Both the position numbers and the translations under genes were made by a program. From Celoporthe dispersa (taxonomy: Eukaryota > Ascomycota > Sordariomycetes > Diaporthales > Cryphonectriaceae): DNA of 64,000 nt. The notes under the pieces are model-generated. The model saw nothing but the letters and a program-made list of their open reading frames with translations, did not search any database and was not told the DNA's origin. The stretch lies in the NCBI GenBank assembly GCA_016584495.1, contig WAID01000001.1, positions 2,418,001 to 2,482,000 on the forward strand, in the 5' to 3' direction. Positions 34,399-46,520 of this stretch are shown one piece after another; the stretch's first letter is position 1; the number at the start of each line of letters is the position of its first letter.

Positions 34399-35943
34399 CT
34401 ATGCAAAAGCTCCTACGGCGGCCATCAGCGTCGCACCGCCCGCCACCGCCAGGAAAGCATTTACTCTCGTCCTGCCCCTGAGCGTCTTGTAGCTCTTCTC
34501 CGTCAAGAAGTCCTCCGCCAGCAGCTGCACCAGGCCCGCGAAGAGCAGCAGCCCGCTGGAGATGGCGTTCATGACGCCCACCATCAGCAGGCCCGTCTGG
34601 CTCTGCGGGTCGTAGAACTTGTGCACGACCAGCCCGATGGCCTGCCCGATGGGCGTGGTCGTGCCGTACGCGAGGACCATGAGCCACGGCCGCGGCGAGG
34701 ACCTGGGGAAGTGCAGCGCCGCGATCCGGGACCCCAGCGCGAGCCCCTCGAAGGTCTGGTGGAAGGCGATGGCCACGAGGAAGACGACAAAAGGCGGGCC
34801 CGTCGCGACCGAGATGGCCATGCCGATGAAGACGCTGTGGAAGAGGATACCGGCCTCGAGGAGCAAGCACTGCAGCATCAGACGCTTCTGCTCTTCCGGC
34901 GTCGGTATGTGCGGCATCCCTGGGGTCTTGGGCGCCGCCGGGCTTGCCAGGGCCCGTGCCTCGCTGCGGCTGCGCGGCGTGGCGAGCTCCTCCAGGTGAA
35001 GCTCCAGGTCCATCGATTCCCTGTCCTCCTCCTCGTCCTCCTCGTCTGCAAAGCTCTTGCCGAGCGCGTCTGTCTCCCCATTGCTCGTCTTGCCGTTGGC
35101 CTGTAACGTTGGCGTTGATTCTGGCAGCGGCGACACGCCGCTCATCAAGCCCGTCCCCTCCGAATAACCCATCTCGCCCAGCGCGATATCCCCCGGCCGT
35201 GACCCGCGCCTGACTGCCAGGCCGCCTCCGCTGTGGCTTCGCAACAGTCCCGACCCATCTTCCGTTCTGTCTTCCTCTTCCCACTCCGTATGATGTGTAT
35301 GCGAGTGACCTGCGCCTCTAGTCGTCAGGTACGACTCTAGCGACACGACCACCAGCGCCGAGACCATGGCTATCAGCCCGGGCAGGGGTGTGTAGCCCTT
35401 GCTGAAGAAGTATGGGAGGCATGGATCAGTCAGGGCGAGGAAGGCGGTCGGCAGGAGGTGAACAAAGGCGGTGGCTATGAGCACGCCGGTGCCAAAGTGT
35501 TGGCAGTAGAAGACGATGCGGCTCTGGCGACGGCCACGGGATTGGCTCGATATCAACGGGAAACCGCAGGCTGCACGAGAGAAGAGAGAAAGAGAGAGAG
35601 AATTAGCTCGTGGTCTTTGGTCATCCTTGCCTAAGCTCTAAGCCTCGCGGCGGGTCAGGCCTACCCAAGGTACTTAATGCCAATATCAGGATCAGGGCGA
35701 AGACGTGGAGGGGTGTGTCGTAGGAGCCCTGCTTTCCGGAACCACAGGTCGGCTTGGTGTCTTCATCGCCGCGCCTCGCCAGCTCTGCTAGCAAGAGATC
35801 GACCGGTATCGATGAGAGGGCAGCATCTGTCCCAGGCATGACGGTTAGCATGAGCCGAAAAGGTCCAACGGAATCACGCAGCAAAGAGCGACGGGTGGGC
35901 AGGGCGTACCTCGAGCAGCCTGGCCAGGATTAGAATCCGACAT
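34399..35943 (-). CDS. ZIP-family zinc transporter, 3 exons
   Basis: Exons 35943-35910, 35826-35665 and 35570-34399 join in phase to a protein of about 455 residues. Features in order: a first hydrophobic segment (LHVFALILILALSTL), helix 2-3 with HFGTGVLIATAFVHLLP, a long variable loop with GHSHTHHTEWEEED (His-rich, metal-binding), and helix 4 with LEAGILFHSVFIGMAISVA. Helix 5 has FHQTFEGLALGSRI, the HxxxE metal site of ZIP proteins. A short hydrophobic C-terminus follows (AVAGGATLMAAVGAFA). Family knowledge: ZIP proteins move zinc and sometimes iron or manganese into the cytosol; plasma-membrane fungal members are Zrt1/Zrt2-like. Strong G/C third-position bias suggests good expression. Zinc-response promoter elements were not searched for systematically. 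Confidence 0.9.
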
Positions 35944-36776
35944 GTTGCGCTCTCAACAAATCCTCGCCGCAGAGACTAGAGACAAGCTATGACATGGCTC
36001 TTGCTATGTGGTTGAGGGTTGGAGGATGGGTTGGGAGACAAGCAACAGGTCTGCGCTGGCTGTACGGGAGATCTTCACAATAAGGGCTGGTGATGACACA
36101 TGCGCGGGCTGCTCTTGGGGGGGCCAGGGACAGGGGTACGCGTGGGGCTTGGACCCCTGAGGGCGCATTCCGAACACCTGCGAACGAGCCACCACGGGCG
36201 CTGAAACAGACCAGCCCAAGACGCCTGGACTGGGGGACGATTGGCCCCTGAACAGAGCTAGCAGACTCTATCAGAATGCTACATACAGGCAACTGCGTAC
36301 TGCCTACTGGAATTCGACATGACAGGTCTCGTACAAATCTATGCTATTTTAAACATATAATTGCCTTGACGGATATTTCACGTAAATATATAGACTTTTT
36401 GAGAGGACACGTACTCTTTAGAGCAAGAAACAGGAAGATTTCAGGTGGACAAGCGCTGTCCCGTGTGTCTGCCATGAGCTGCACACAGCACGAATGAGCT
36501 CAGGTGGACCCATCTTTCTTCTTTTATTCCATCTCTGCACCTGTCTGGTCTGGTCATCAACTCGACTTCGGCTCAGCTCGTATTGATACTAGACTGCTGT
36601 CCTCGATCGTCCTCACCCGCCTTTCCTAGGTGTGACCTCAGCCCAAGTCCCCTCAGTCCAGCGCGAGTCGACGCTCGAGTCCGCTAGAGACCGTGAGCAC
36701 CGCCCTCACCAGCGAAGGAGACAGTCCCTTTTCGTCCGCATCCCTTCCTCAGCCCTGTGGTCCCTCTCCCCACATC
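35944..36776. other. Intergenic, no gene seen
   Basis: The region holds the ZIP gene promoter and the terminator of the next minus-strand gene. No coding frame was supported. Confidence 0.4.
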
Positions 36777-37145
36777 TCAGGACGTCTGCTGCCTCGCCAG
36801 CTTCGCCTGCCTATGTCCCTGCCGGACCGCCTCCGCGTTGCGCTCCTTCCTGGCCCGGCTCTCGTCAAAAACATCCTTCCACCCGGCGCCGTGCTCAGCC
36901 TTGAGCTTCTCGATCCACCTCTCCTCAGCCTGCCGCGCCCGCTCCGCCGCCGCCGCCTTGGCCTCTGCCTTTGCTGCCGCCTTTGCCTTTGCCTGCTCCG
37001 CCGCAGGGTCTGGCTTCCCTGCGCTCTTGGGGACAGAGCTGCTGGCTGCTCGCATACCACTGACTAGGCATGGGTGGGCGCGGCGAGTGAGAGGGTTCAG
37101 GGTGATGCGCGTGAGCGTGGTGCGGAACGAGAGTCTGGATGCCAT
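36777..37145 (-). CDS. Small Ala/Lys-rich protein, probable mitochondrial targeting
   Basis: A single-exon frame of 122 residues starts at an ATG. The N-terminus (MASRLSFRTTLTRITLNPLTRRAHP) is rich in Arg, Ser and Thr without acids, as in mitochondrial presequences. The rest is a long charged helix (AEQAKAKAAAKAEAKAAAAERARQAEERWIEKLKAEHG) with a conserved-looking segment GWKDVFDESRARKERNAEA. I do not recognise a named family. The opposite strand also has open frames, but they lack this organisation and are shadows of the GC-rich coding strand. Localisation is an inference from composition. Confidence 0.6.
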   Translation of the reverse strand: MASRLSFRTTLTRITLNPLTRRAHPCLVSGMRAASSSVPKSAGKPDPAAEQAKAKAAAKAEAKAAAAERARQAEERWIEKLKAEHGAGWKDVFDESRARKERNAEAVRQGHRQAKLARQQTS

Positions 37146-38247
37146 GTTGCAGGTCTGATGGTGGTGGGTGCTTGAGGGCGCGCAGGTTGCTGTTGTGGGG
37201 AGGATTGAGATGGCCGGATATCAGAAAGCAGGCCCTGGGTCCTTGTGAGGTTCTGCTATGAAGTGTTGTCGGGTGGTTGAGGTGGGAAAGCTGGTCAGTG
37301 GGTAGAAGACAGCATCAAAAATAAAACTAGGGTCTCATGCTTGGAAAGTCTTTCCCGCCTTGTGCAACCCTAACCCTCATTTGGGACGAATAGGGGAGGT
37401 GGGCGCTGGGGGGTATAAAGAGGATGTTTGCTGGCAAAAGCATTTGCAAGCAATGCGATTGATTGCCTTGGATCAATTCAGATCACGGAATCATGTGCAT
37501 ACCCAAGAAAGAAACTGCTGGCTTTGAATTTAAACTGTGCTGTTTGATACTGCACTGTTTGACAGGACCATCCATCACCTTACGAGAACATAGAGAGCAG
37601 CCTTTTTGGAGATCACTCAAGTAAATACTGAAAACAGTAATAATAGAAGTGGTACGAGAATCAAACTAATGTTACACTTTTACTTGCACGTAGTGAATCA
37701 TGAGCTCAACTTGATGGCATCAGTACATATAAGCAAAGACTATTTTCTGCTGTGATTCATGAAGTGTGCTTTCTAGAAAGCCTTTGCATACATCTATAAC
37801 ATACTACTTATTTAAAATTGTTTCTTCAGAGAGTAGACATATGTCGCATTCCCAAAACTAACACGAAATCTTGCAGTGTTGAAGAATTTCTAGAAGATTT
37901 TCTTTTATGAACATGTTAAGGCAAAATGGAAATTTGAATCAGCTGCTGCTATCAACCAGATGTTTCTCTATCTATTGCCTTAAAGACCTGGTATCGTATC
38001 AGTGTAACCTGGTAGTTCAAAGCAGAGATGGATCGCTAGTTCCTTTCAAGCAATCTTGTGAAGTGGTGAAAGGCTGCCCCCAAGTTTCCCCTGGAATTTG
38101 ACATAAAATCACCCAACACCTCATCCAGTCTGAGTCTGGAGGGAATATCTCAGGTCAAGCCACAACGTAAGCCTGGCACACATCTCGTCATCAGCAAAAC
38201 CAGAAACATTCCCAAGTCACCTTCTGAAAACAACAAAAACAACCAAA
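37146..38247. other. Intergenic, no gene seen
   Basis: This is a divergent region between the small mitochondrial-type gene and the next plus-strand gene. An AACCCTAACCCT motif at about 37366-37377 is too short to be telomeric and may be a telobox-like promoter element. The remainder is AT-leaning without coding signals. Confidence 0.4.
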
Positions 38248-39011
38248 ATGAATTCCGAGACACTTGAGAACGAGCACGGCGCGCGGGACGGGGTCCTCCG
38301 CCAGCACCAGCACCCGAATCCAAGCATAGCGAACTGTATACCCTCTCGTAACCGCGCACAGAGAGACGTCGCGACAATACCCAGTCCTGCTCCACGAGCC
38401 ACACATCCTGGGCTTGTGCCTAATGCTGGTGAGTTACGCGTCCCTGATACGCACGTAGTCGAGCCCGTCGACTCGTCAACATCTCGTTCTGGAACAGCGG
38501 CCCTCTCCTATGAACAGTATGCTAATTATGTCTATGTATAGATCCTCGCAACACTCAGAAGACAATGGTCACGCCCGAGGCCTGTTGGACAGGCCTCCTG
38601 TTCCCGAAATACCCAGCCGTACTTCAAGGCAGTCCACCCCTTCCCCGAAGCATCGGCGACATTCCTTGTGTCCAGAGCACACCGGCCCAGAGGGAAGAGT
38701 GGCTTGTTCACCTGCGATTCTTCAACATCCACCCGCAGCTCCTCATTCAGACGCGCGACCAGCTGAGCTCGGAGATTGGAATCCTGCAGGCGGCCCCAGA
38801 TGCATGGATGGAGACCGGGCGAATCCAGAGGAGGCTGCGCCACATAGCTGCCATCGAGTCGGTCTTGCTGCACCGGGTGAAGGCAAATATCCCCAGTGAC
38901 GGGGCTGGGGTGGTCGAGCATGTGGGGGAGCCTCTCCGTGGTGAAGATGAGGCATTGAACAGCGGGGGACAGAACGTAGATTCTGCGGGTGCCATCTGCT
39001 TCCTTGCGTGA
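38248..39011 (+). CDS. Hypothetical protein, 2 exons, 216 aa
   Basis: Exon 38248-38428 joins exon 38542-39011 in phase across an intron with strong signals (donor GTGAGT at 38429, branch GCTAAT, acceptor TATAG at 38541). The first exon is polar and Pro/Ser/Asn-rich. The second has LLFPKYPAVLQGSPPLP, REEWLVHLRFFNIHPQLLIQTRDQLSSEIGILQ and RIQRRLRHIAAIESVLLHRVKANI, which look like amphipathic helices. No signal peptide, membrane segment or known motif is visible. I do not recognise the family. Confidence rests on the clean splice and the lack of better frames. Confidence 0.6.
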
Positions 39012-40391
39012 CGGAGGCAAGAAAATGACTGGGCGCGGTACCTTCTTATTGCGTGTGGAAGGCGACTCTTTTTTCTTTCTTTTCTTTGCTCTTCATTTCG
39101 GTGTAACTTCAAAAGTGAACCGCAGAAAATCCTGTTCGAATTTTCACTACTCGAAGATACAAGAGATACATACGCTTGAGGGCTGCCAAAATGTACTTAA
39201 TTACAAGAATCTTAATCATCAACTGATACTATGAGAAGAAATAAATGGCACACAACTAATAAAGGAGATTGTTTAATTAGATGAGCCCCTTCGACTTCAT
39301 TTAACACTCCATCATGTTCGACTACTTAGATTAGCTGCGCAGCACGCGAGCGGTGCCTTGAACTAGGAAGCACTTGGACATTTATCGCATTTCTTTAGAT
39401 CGAAACTGATCTTAGCTTGATGAAAGGCAATATGAAGTCTTGGTCATCTGCTCTCAGATCTTACTACCGTGACCTATCGCAGTCGACCACAAAGAGAAAG
39501 AAATTTCAGAGGAGGCAGGACATGGTCCCTGGGTCTATGAACAGATTGGGGGCCGAGGTATCGGAAACCGGTGCATACCTGTGCAGGATCGCGACATGGT
39601 GTGAAATCAGTCCGAAAACGGGCCTGTGCTGCTAAAGTCCAAGACCTGAAACATAATAGCTCGGCCAGTCGCATCTCCCAGACCTCCACCAAGCACTGCG
39701 GCAGAGAGCCGTTGGAGCCCATCCCAACTCGCAAACTTTCCCTGTTCGGTGTGCCCTTGTCCTAGTACTCGCCGGGTGGTTGCGATTGGTCCTGGCACCC
39801 ACCTTGCAGCGTCAGTGTAATGCCATTGGTTGTTAATGCAGACATAACGTCTTCGACTAGCAGTTTGCCATGTCTCCGCCGATGTCTATCGCCAAATTCA
39901 TCCACCTCTGCGAGCGCCACTCCGCGTTTTCTCTCTCGAGGACCAGGAGACTCGAGGTAATGATCCCAGGTGACCTGCATTGTATGTAGCAGTACTGGCT
40001 AGGATATCTGTAATCCTTTCTCAGTGGTCATCGACGAGTCGCATTTGACTTTGGAGTTGATGACCCGAGAGCTAGCAGGCACTACTCTCGGGTCATAACT
40101 CCAAAGAAGTAGGGTCTGGAAATTGTACCCGTGGCCGGTTTCGTTCTGGGTTGACTGGGATTCCTCTGGTATGTCTGGTGGTTGTGCGGCCGACATTTGT
40201 GTCATCCATCCTTGCCTGGAAACTCCCGAGCTTCTACCGTCTCTCTTACATATGTTAAACACCATCCGCAAGTCCAGGAAAAGAAGAAAAAAAGAGTTTC
40301 TTTTTCACCTGCATACTTAGTTTTTCCATCTTCTTAACCTTCCACCTTGCACATGTATTTGTCTGCTGGTGCACACACCCAACATTTGACA
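39012..40391. other. Intergenic, no gene seen
   Basis: Short open frames at 39.4-40.3 kb lack introns, motifs or start context. The 3' part should contain the cutinase promoter. Confidence 0.4.
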
Positions 40392-41315
40392 ATGCGGTCC
40401 GTCCTCCTCCTCCTCACCGGCCTAGTAGCCACAACAACCGCCCAAAATTCAACCACCAACAACACATCATGCGTAACCGGTAACGCAGTCCACATGATTG
40501 TAGCAAGAGCCAGCCTAGAACCTCCCGGCACAGGGATCATAGGCGAGGTAGCCACCCAGGTCCAGCAGCAATTTCCCGGCTCCGACATCGTGCCCGTCGT
40601 CTATCCGGCGACCCTCGACGATTACCAGTCCTCCGAGAACGCGGGCGTGGTGGCCATGACGCAGCTGGTGACGGACTACGCGGGGCGGTGCCCGGACAGC
40701 AAGATCGTGCTGATGGGGTACTCGCAGGGCGCGCAGGTCACGGCGGATGTGCTGTGTGGGCGGACGGACGGGTCGTTCTTTAACACGACGCAGGCTTTGG
40801 CTGCGAGTATCTCGGGCAAAGTCACGGCTGCGGTGTTGATGGGGGATCCGTCGAAATCGATGAACGAGACCTTTCTGCAAGGAACATCCACCAAGAACGG
40901 GGTGAGGCTTTTTCTTCTTCTTCTCTTCTATTCTCTCTCTTTTGGCCATGGCCCATTTCTTGGCGCAGGAGTACCAGATGATTAACTAGGCAACATTCAG
41001 ATCTTTCCGCGCGAGGTCCCAGCTGGCTGTGACCCAGTCGCCGACCGAATGGTCTCGTACTGCAACGCGAACGATACCTTCTGCGACTCGGGAAGCAGCC
41101 TTGAGGTTCATCTTAGCTATGTTCAGGACAATGGCACTTCTGCGCTCAACTTCATTGTGGATCAAATCAAGGCGGGTGCCGGTGGAAGTAATGGTACTGG
41201 AGCCAGTGACCAAGTGACAACGGCCGGTACCTCGTCTCTTGTGCGTGATCAACATGTGTCTGGGTTCCTGACTGGTGCTTTGATGCTCGGTCTAGGATTA
41301 ATGTTCGCAGTGTAA
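40392..41315 (+). CDS. Cutinase-family (CE5) serine esterase, secreted, possible GPI tail
   Basis: Exons 40392-40901 and 41001-41315 join in phase to 274 residues. An N-terminal signal peptide (MRSVLLLLTGLVATTTAQ) precedes the mature enzyme. The alpha/beta-hydrolase triad of the cutinase/acetylxylan-esterase family is complete: Ser111 in GYSQG, Asp195 in CNANDTFCD and His207 in EVHLSY. Cysteines lie where family disulfides are expected. N-glycosylation sequons (NST, NNT, NDT) are present. The C-terminus is Gly/Ser/Thr-rich followed by a hydrophobic end (GFLTGALMLGLGLMFAV), suggesting a GPI anchor, which would keep the enzyme at the cell surface. It cleaves esters in plant cutin, suberin or acetylated xylan; the exact substrate cannot be told from sequence. 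Confidence 0.92.
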
Positions 41316-41693
41316 TGAGTTGCGTATATCAAGGAGAGTGGATGCGTGGTCTCTTTTTAATTGTCCCCCATATATAATCTGATAATTGCCGCCTGAAACG
41401 CTGTGGAGAGATCCTGACCTCTTCCGACAGTCTCCAATCGTGCCATTCCGACTTGCTCCTTGGAAGAGATACATACGCATTGTTCTGAGCCACTGCTGAG
41501 ACTTGCAGAAGAGGGCTCCTGGTCGGGAGGCAAGAGCATTTTGGTGGTCATTCATCACTCTACAGAAAATGTTTTCTGCGCGAGATGTGATGCTTTGAGA
41601 ATGCGTCCGGTCATGCTGCTTCGTAAGCCGTCCTTGCTCTGGCACGGTCTGCCCTCCATTATCAAGAAGTATGGCTTGGTGCATACAGCGTCA

Positions 41694-44155
41694 CTACCCG
41701 CTTCCTCTTCCACACAGGGCAAGCATATCTCCCGCCGCGAAAACCTGCTTGATGAACCCGTCCGCCTCACCAATGATCCGAACGGCCTGGTTCACGCTCG
41801 GCGAGCCCGGGTCTCCCAGCACGCGCTGCCAGCTCCCGAGCAACTCGCTGAGGTGGGCACCAGCGCTGGGAAGGGAGGGAGAAATGACACTGCGCACGGA
41901 GGGGATCCGGGAGGCGGCTAGGAGGACAAGCATTGCGCCGGCCATACTGGAAAGATTGTTGGCCGTCAGAAAGCCAAGCTGGTAAGAGCGGTGACACACG
42001 ACGCTCGAAGGAAGGGGAAGAAGAGACTGGACAACTCACGACAGCGAACAGATCCAGGTATCCACCAATACTGTATGTGCAAAGCCTCTCAGGTTTAGAA
42101 CATGCAATAAGCAAGCCTGCAGACAAAGCCGGCACCCCTCGACCTCTCGCGCGCTCGGCCCGTCCCCCATGCCACCCCCACTCAGCATCCACATCAGGTA
42201 CGGCCGGTAGATGACACTCCGACACGTCAGGTACCGCTGGCGCAGGAATGCGCCGGCCTCCGTCTCTACGTCAGCGGTGTCGACTGTGAAGCCGAAGGCG
42301 GAAGGTAGCACGTCGCGCCACTCGTCGAGCTGGTGGTCGAGTTCGGCGACGATGGGCGGGAAGCGGCGACGGTCGAGAGTGGCGTTGCGGGCGTAGAGTA
42401 GGTTGTGGACGCGGTTGAGCAGCCGACGCATGGAGATGCAGGCGAGGAGGTACAGGGAGGAGTATTCTTCCTGGAGGGGATTCGGGTGCGTCGCGTAGGG
42501 GAGGACACCGGGGAGGGGGATAGAGGATTCGATGGGGGCGATGCCCGAGGGAGGCAGGGCGGAGAGTTCGGCCAGATAGTCGCTGCTCTGGCGTCAGTCT
42601 ATCAGTATTGACGAGGACACTTGGATGTACCCACCTTTCCAGGATATAACATGACCAGAATATCCGTCTTATGCGCTCTTGATCTTCGGATCCCTCATCT
42701 GCAGGTCGGTAAGACAAAAGAAGGAGACATTTGGCAGAGGCGGCATTGATAAACTCCCAAGCCTGCAGCGGGCGGCGCAGGAAGGCGAAGTATAGGCTAG
42801 CAGAAAGAGGTGAGCATGCTGCTGCCTGTCTGTAAGGCCGAGGAAGAAAAAGTCCCGGGGGTGGGGGGGCTAAGAGTTGTTCTTACGCTGTAAAGAATAG
42901 ACATTGGGTGGCCTCCGAGCCCACGTCCATCTGCGCAACATGCAGCCTCTTGAGCGCATGATCGAAGTACAGATCTCCCATCTCTCTCTGCTCGGCCCGC
43001 CTCTTGAGCTGGTCGTCTGGTAGCGAAGTCCGCCGAGCGAGCCCGGCCACGGTCTGGCTGGCACAGCCGAGGGCCATCGTCAGGTGTGCCAGGCAGCTCC
43101 CAACGGTATAGTCCTCAGACACACCGCCGTGAAAACACTTGGCTGCCAGCCGGACCCTGTCCAGCTGTTGCCCAGACAAGGTCGGATACCAGAAGTTGAC
43201 GTTGTCCTGGAAGGCCTCGAGGATGGAATCGATCTCGTCTTCCGAGACAAGCGGATACATGATGGACGTCGGCCTCATCTTGACCGGGGCCCGGGACTGC
43301 TCTAGCTCAAAGATGGGCACGTAGTCGTTTCGCAGGGAGGGGAAGACGTCAAAATGCGGCCACTGCAGAACCGACTCTGTGGTCGATGTGTGCATAGAAT
43401 CGAGTACGGCATTTTCTAAATTTCCCTGGCCATTCCTCGCATAGTCCGTTGGGGCGCGGTGAGAGTCGCTGACGGGGCTTCGTGGCCGTTGATCTGCGTG
43501 GAAGGATCGGGCTTCTGCCGAGGGGGATTCGCCCGGGAGCGAGCTGGCAGAGAGCGGAGGGGCTCGAGGGGACTGGAAAGATGTTGAACGGTCTAACAGC
43601 GGAGATGTGGCCTATGCCCAACTTCAGTATGCCAGTCCTAAATCATCCTCGGGCGTTCTTATAGGGCCCCGGCAACTGACCACGTTGGAGTTCATCTGCT
43701 GAAGGAGCCTCTCCACCCGGAGCACACCCTCGAGTATGAGGTCGCTCTTCCCCCTCCTGTTGTCCTGGATCAGCACGAGCCATCTCGACCTAGTCTGCCT
43801 GCCCCCTACTCACGAGTTTGCCTCGGAACCATACGTGCATTCCGTCTGGGAGACGGAGCACGAGGTACATGGATTTAGCCCATCGCATCTAAGAAAGGGG
43901 GTTTGCCCAATCAGCCTGGACGGTTCATCTCCTCAGGGACACAAGGAGGCGTGAGGGATGAACCTGATCTTGCGGGATCGGCAGACATCGCACTGCAAAC
44001 TGCCTGGTCAGCCAAGGGTTGGAGGAGAATGACAAGATAGATGATGAAGAAGAAGAAGGTCAATTGCGGATGGTTCCTCTCACAGCGTGTGAGGTTCTCA
44101 ACCTCTTCCTCGCCGACGACAACGACGCTGTGGCTGATTGGTCCTGGTCGTCCAT
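41694..44155 (-). CDS. Zn2Cys6 fungal-specific transcription factor, about 8 exons
   Basis: Exons 44155-44084, 43992-43964, 43888-43814, 43756-43684, 43572-42887, 42796-42635, 42582 to about 42040 and 41978-41694. The first seven keep phase. The N-terminal binuclear cluster is complete with the canonical spacing C-x2-C-x6-C-x5-C-x2-C-x6-C (CDVCRSRKIRC, then NPCTSC and TECTY). It is spread over exons 2 and 3, with an intron directly before the first Cys. A linker and coiled coil (ILEGVLRVERLLQQM) follow, then the fungal transcription-factor middle homology region (DNVNFWYPTLSGQQL, LRRPLQAWEFINAAS, RIRRIFWSCYILE, YLTCRSVIYRPYLMW). The last junction is one base out of phase with the obvious donor at 42039, so there is an indel or a missed splice site. 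It regulates transcription in the nucleus; targets are unknown. Confidence 0.82.
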
Positions 44156-45176
44156 GGCTACACCCGCATGATCGCCACGTGGCAACCCCTTGTCGGCTGA
44201 TGTCCCGTATATGTAGGTGTAGAGATAAGACTTTCTGGTTGGACTGGCTCCCAAAAAACTGTATGTCGATGCTGAGAGCTGGCCGTGGTGTCGTCGGCCC
44301 GGAGTGTACCGAGGGAGTGGCGGTGGCCCGCCCTTGGAGGGATATGACGAGGGTCGATTGGGCACGTGGAAGCTAGAGGGATTCCGAAGAGAGACCAGCA
44401 GGAAAGATGGCCCAAGAGTGTAAGAGAGAGCGCAGCGTGTGTAGATCTTCTTGTCGTTGTTGCTATTTTTGTTTGTTGGGGTTTGGTCGAGAGAATGCAC
44501 TCAACCGCAGGCGAAAAACACGAGACAGCAGTGGCCGCCTCCTCGAGCCTCGTATTGGCTTCCCCCTAGCGTGTTCCTGACGTAGAGGTTTTGGGTCTGG
44601 TCCTGGTGCTCTCCTACCAATTCCGCGGGGGGCAAATGCGGGGAATCTCTAGGCGATGGACGCCCTGTGGCCCTTTACGACAGTGGCTTGGACCAGTCTT
44701 GGCTAGGGCCAACCCCCCTGAACCTTCAGTACCACCACAGGCGACTCGGGGAATTACTGCTACTAGTCTCCGTACATCTAAGCAACAAAACATAGTGTGT
44801 ACTGCTACCATACATAGTACGTAGTATTCTGTCCAGGCACAGGCACAGGCACAGGCACTCAATATCCAACCAACATAAAAAAGAGAGACGAAAAAGAAGG
44901 CCAACTTGAAGTTGATGCTATTCTGAGTGAACCGACAATGTCGTAATATTGAAGAGAGAGATAGAGAAACATTTTAACGCCACAGCATTCCACCCACATG
45001 GAAGTTGAGTCCATAGCCCCCCATGATTGCCCCCAGAGTAAGTAGTAAATAACCTTCAGAAACCCTCCCTGCAACCGGGCCTTGAGTCGACCTCTGATGC
45101 TGTTGAATTGTTTTTCCCAGACGCCTTTTTCTTCTTCTTTTTCTAATGCCGCTTGCCACAGCACCTCTCACGCACT
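44156..45176. other. Intergenic, short tandem repeat, no gene seen
   Basis: A CACAGG tandem repeat lies near 44835-44860. The region holds the promoter of the Zn2Cys6 gene and the terminator of the MetE-like gene. Open frames here overlap repetitive or promoter-like sequence and were not accepted. Confidence 0.4.
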
Positions 45177-46520
45177 TTAAGACTCGCCCCAGATCTCATC
45201 CGCGATCTGCCTCACCAGCCCCAGCTTCTTCTTCTCGTCCTCCTCGCTCAGGGGATAGCCGCTCTCGTGCGTGCTGAAGCCACACTGCGGGCTCACGGCG
45301 ATCTGCTTCAGGGCCTCCTCCTTGGTCTGGCCCGTACCCTCGGCGACGAACTCGGCAGCCTTATAGATGCGCTTCTTCATCTCCTCCTTGTCCTCGAGGT
45401 CGCGCAGCTTGGTAGAGATGACGCCCACGACGACGTTCCTGTCCCTGGGCAGAAACTTCAGTGGCTCGAACCCGCCGGCGCGCTCCGTGTCATACTCGAG
45501 GTAGAAGGTGTTGACCTTGAGCTGGGTGAAGAGCTTCTGGGCGATGATGTCGTAGGCGCCCTCGGCGAAGTGGCGGCCGCCGATGAAGTTGCCGCGGCAG
45601 AGGTGCACGCCCGTGTGCATGTCCGAGGGGATCTTGGAGATGCAGTCGTTGTATAGCTGGATGTAGGCGTCTAGGAGGTCGTCGACGGAGCCGATGTTGT
45701 CCTTGTCCTCTTCCCAGCCCTGGCGAAACTTTTGCGAGCAAAAGTCTTGAGTATTTTTGGATCACAGGTTAGCATGAGGAAGAAGAGCAGGAGCCTCTCA
45801 TTTGAATAAAAAATAAAAAATAAAAAAACAAGGTGGGGGTCTGCGAGAGAAAGAAGGGAGAGGAAAAGAAAAAGACTTACAGGCCAGGCCAGGGTCGTCA
45901 AACTGCACGTTCCTCAGGCCAGCCTTGTACAGCGCATCGAGCTCAGCCTGGTACACCTTGGCCACATCCTGGAAATACTCGGCATCACTAGCATACACGC
46001 CCTCCTTCCAGGCCTTGTTCTGCTTGTACCGCATGTGGAACCAGGCCGGCGTGATGAGCGTCAGCTTGATGTCCGCCCACTTCTCCCTCGGCACGGCAGC
46101 CTGGATGAGCGACAACTCGTGCAGGTTCGCCTTCCCGCTCCGGCCCTCGGTCCAGCCCAGCTTCCCGCCCGCGATGACGCTGTCGCCCGGCATCACCTGC
46201 CGGTCCTTCTCGATCAGCGACACCACGTCCGGGTGGTACAGCCGGAACATGGACGCCTCCGCCTCCTGCAGCGCCACCGCCCCGTCGAACTCGTCCCACA
46301 TCAGGCCCCAGAAGCGCGTGCGGTTGTACTCGCCCGACGTCACGGCTCGGAACCCTAGCGACTGCTGCAAGCCCACCACGTCCGCCACAGACTGCTTCTC
46401 GAGCGCGGGCAGGCCGGCAGCCTCGGGCGTCTTGCCCTCGCGGATGGCCTCGCGTGCGTCCAGCAGGGGCTGGGGGCGGAGGAGGGAGCCCATGTGCTCG
46501 GCGCGGAAGGGTGGAGCCAT
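45177..46520 (-). CDS. Cobalamin-independent methionine synthase-like (UROD/MetE-like) protein
   Basis: Exons 46520-45881 and 45745-45177 join in phase to about 402 residues. The fold is that of the catalytic half of MetE: MAPPFRAEHMGSLLRP at the start, SGEYNRTRFW, then LRNVQFDDPGLA at the exon junction, a zinc-ligand pair HxC in GVHLCRGN, a later Glu in YLEYD and a final Cys in VSPQCGFST. Full MetE is about 760 residues, so this is a stand-alone C-terminal-domain paralogue, a group common in fungi and usually annotated as UROD/MetE-like. Methyl transfer between a folate-like or other methyl donor and a thiol is plausible, but the substrate is unproven. There is no targeting signal, so it is probably cytosolic. 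No neighbour obviously shares its pathway. Confidence 0.87.

Noticed and set aside
34219..35106. 295-residue plus-strand open frame
   Set aside because: It is the mirror of the strongly GC-biased ZIP transporter exon; the transporter strand has clear family motifs.
37366..37377. AACCCTAACCCT as an interstitial telomere
   Set aside because: Only two units; too short for a telomere relic. A telobox-like promoter element is at most possible.
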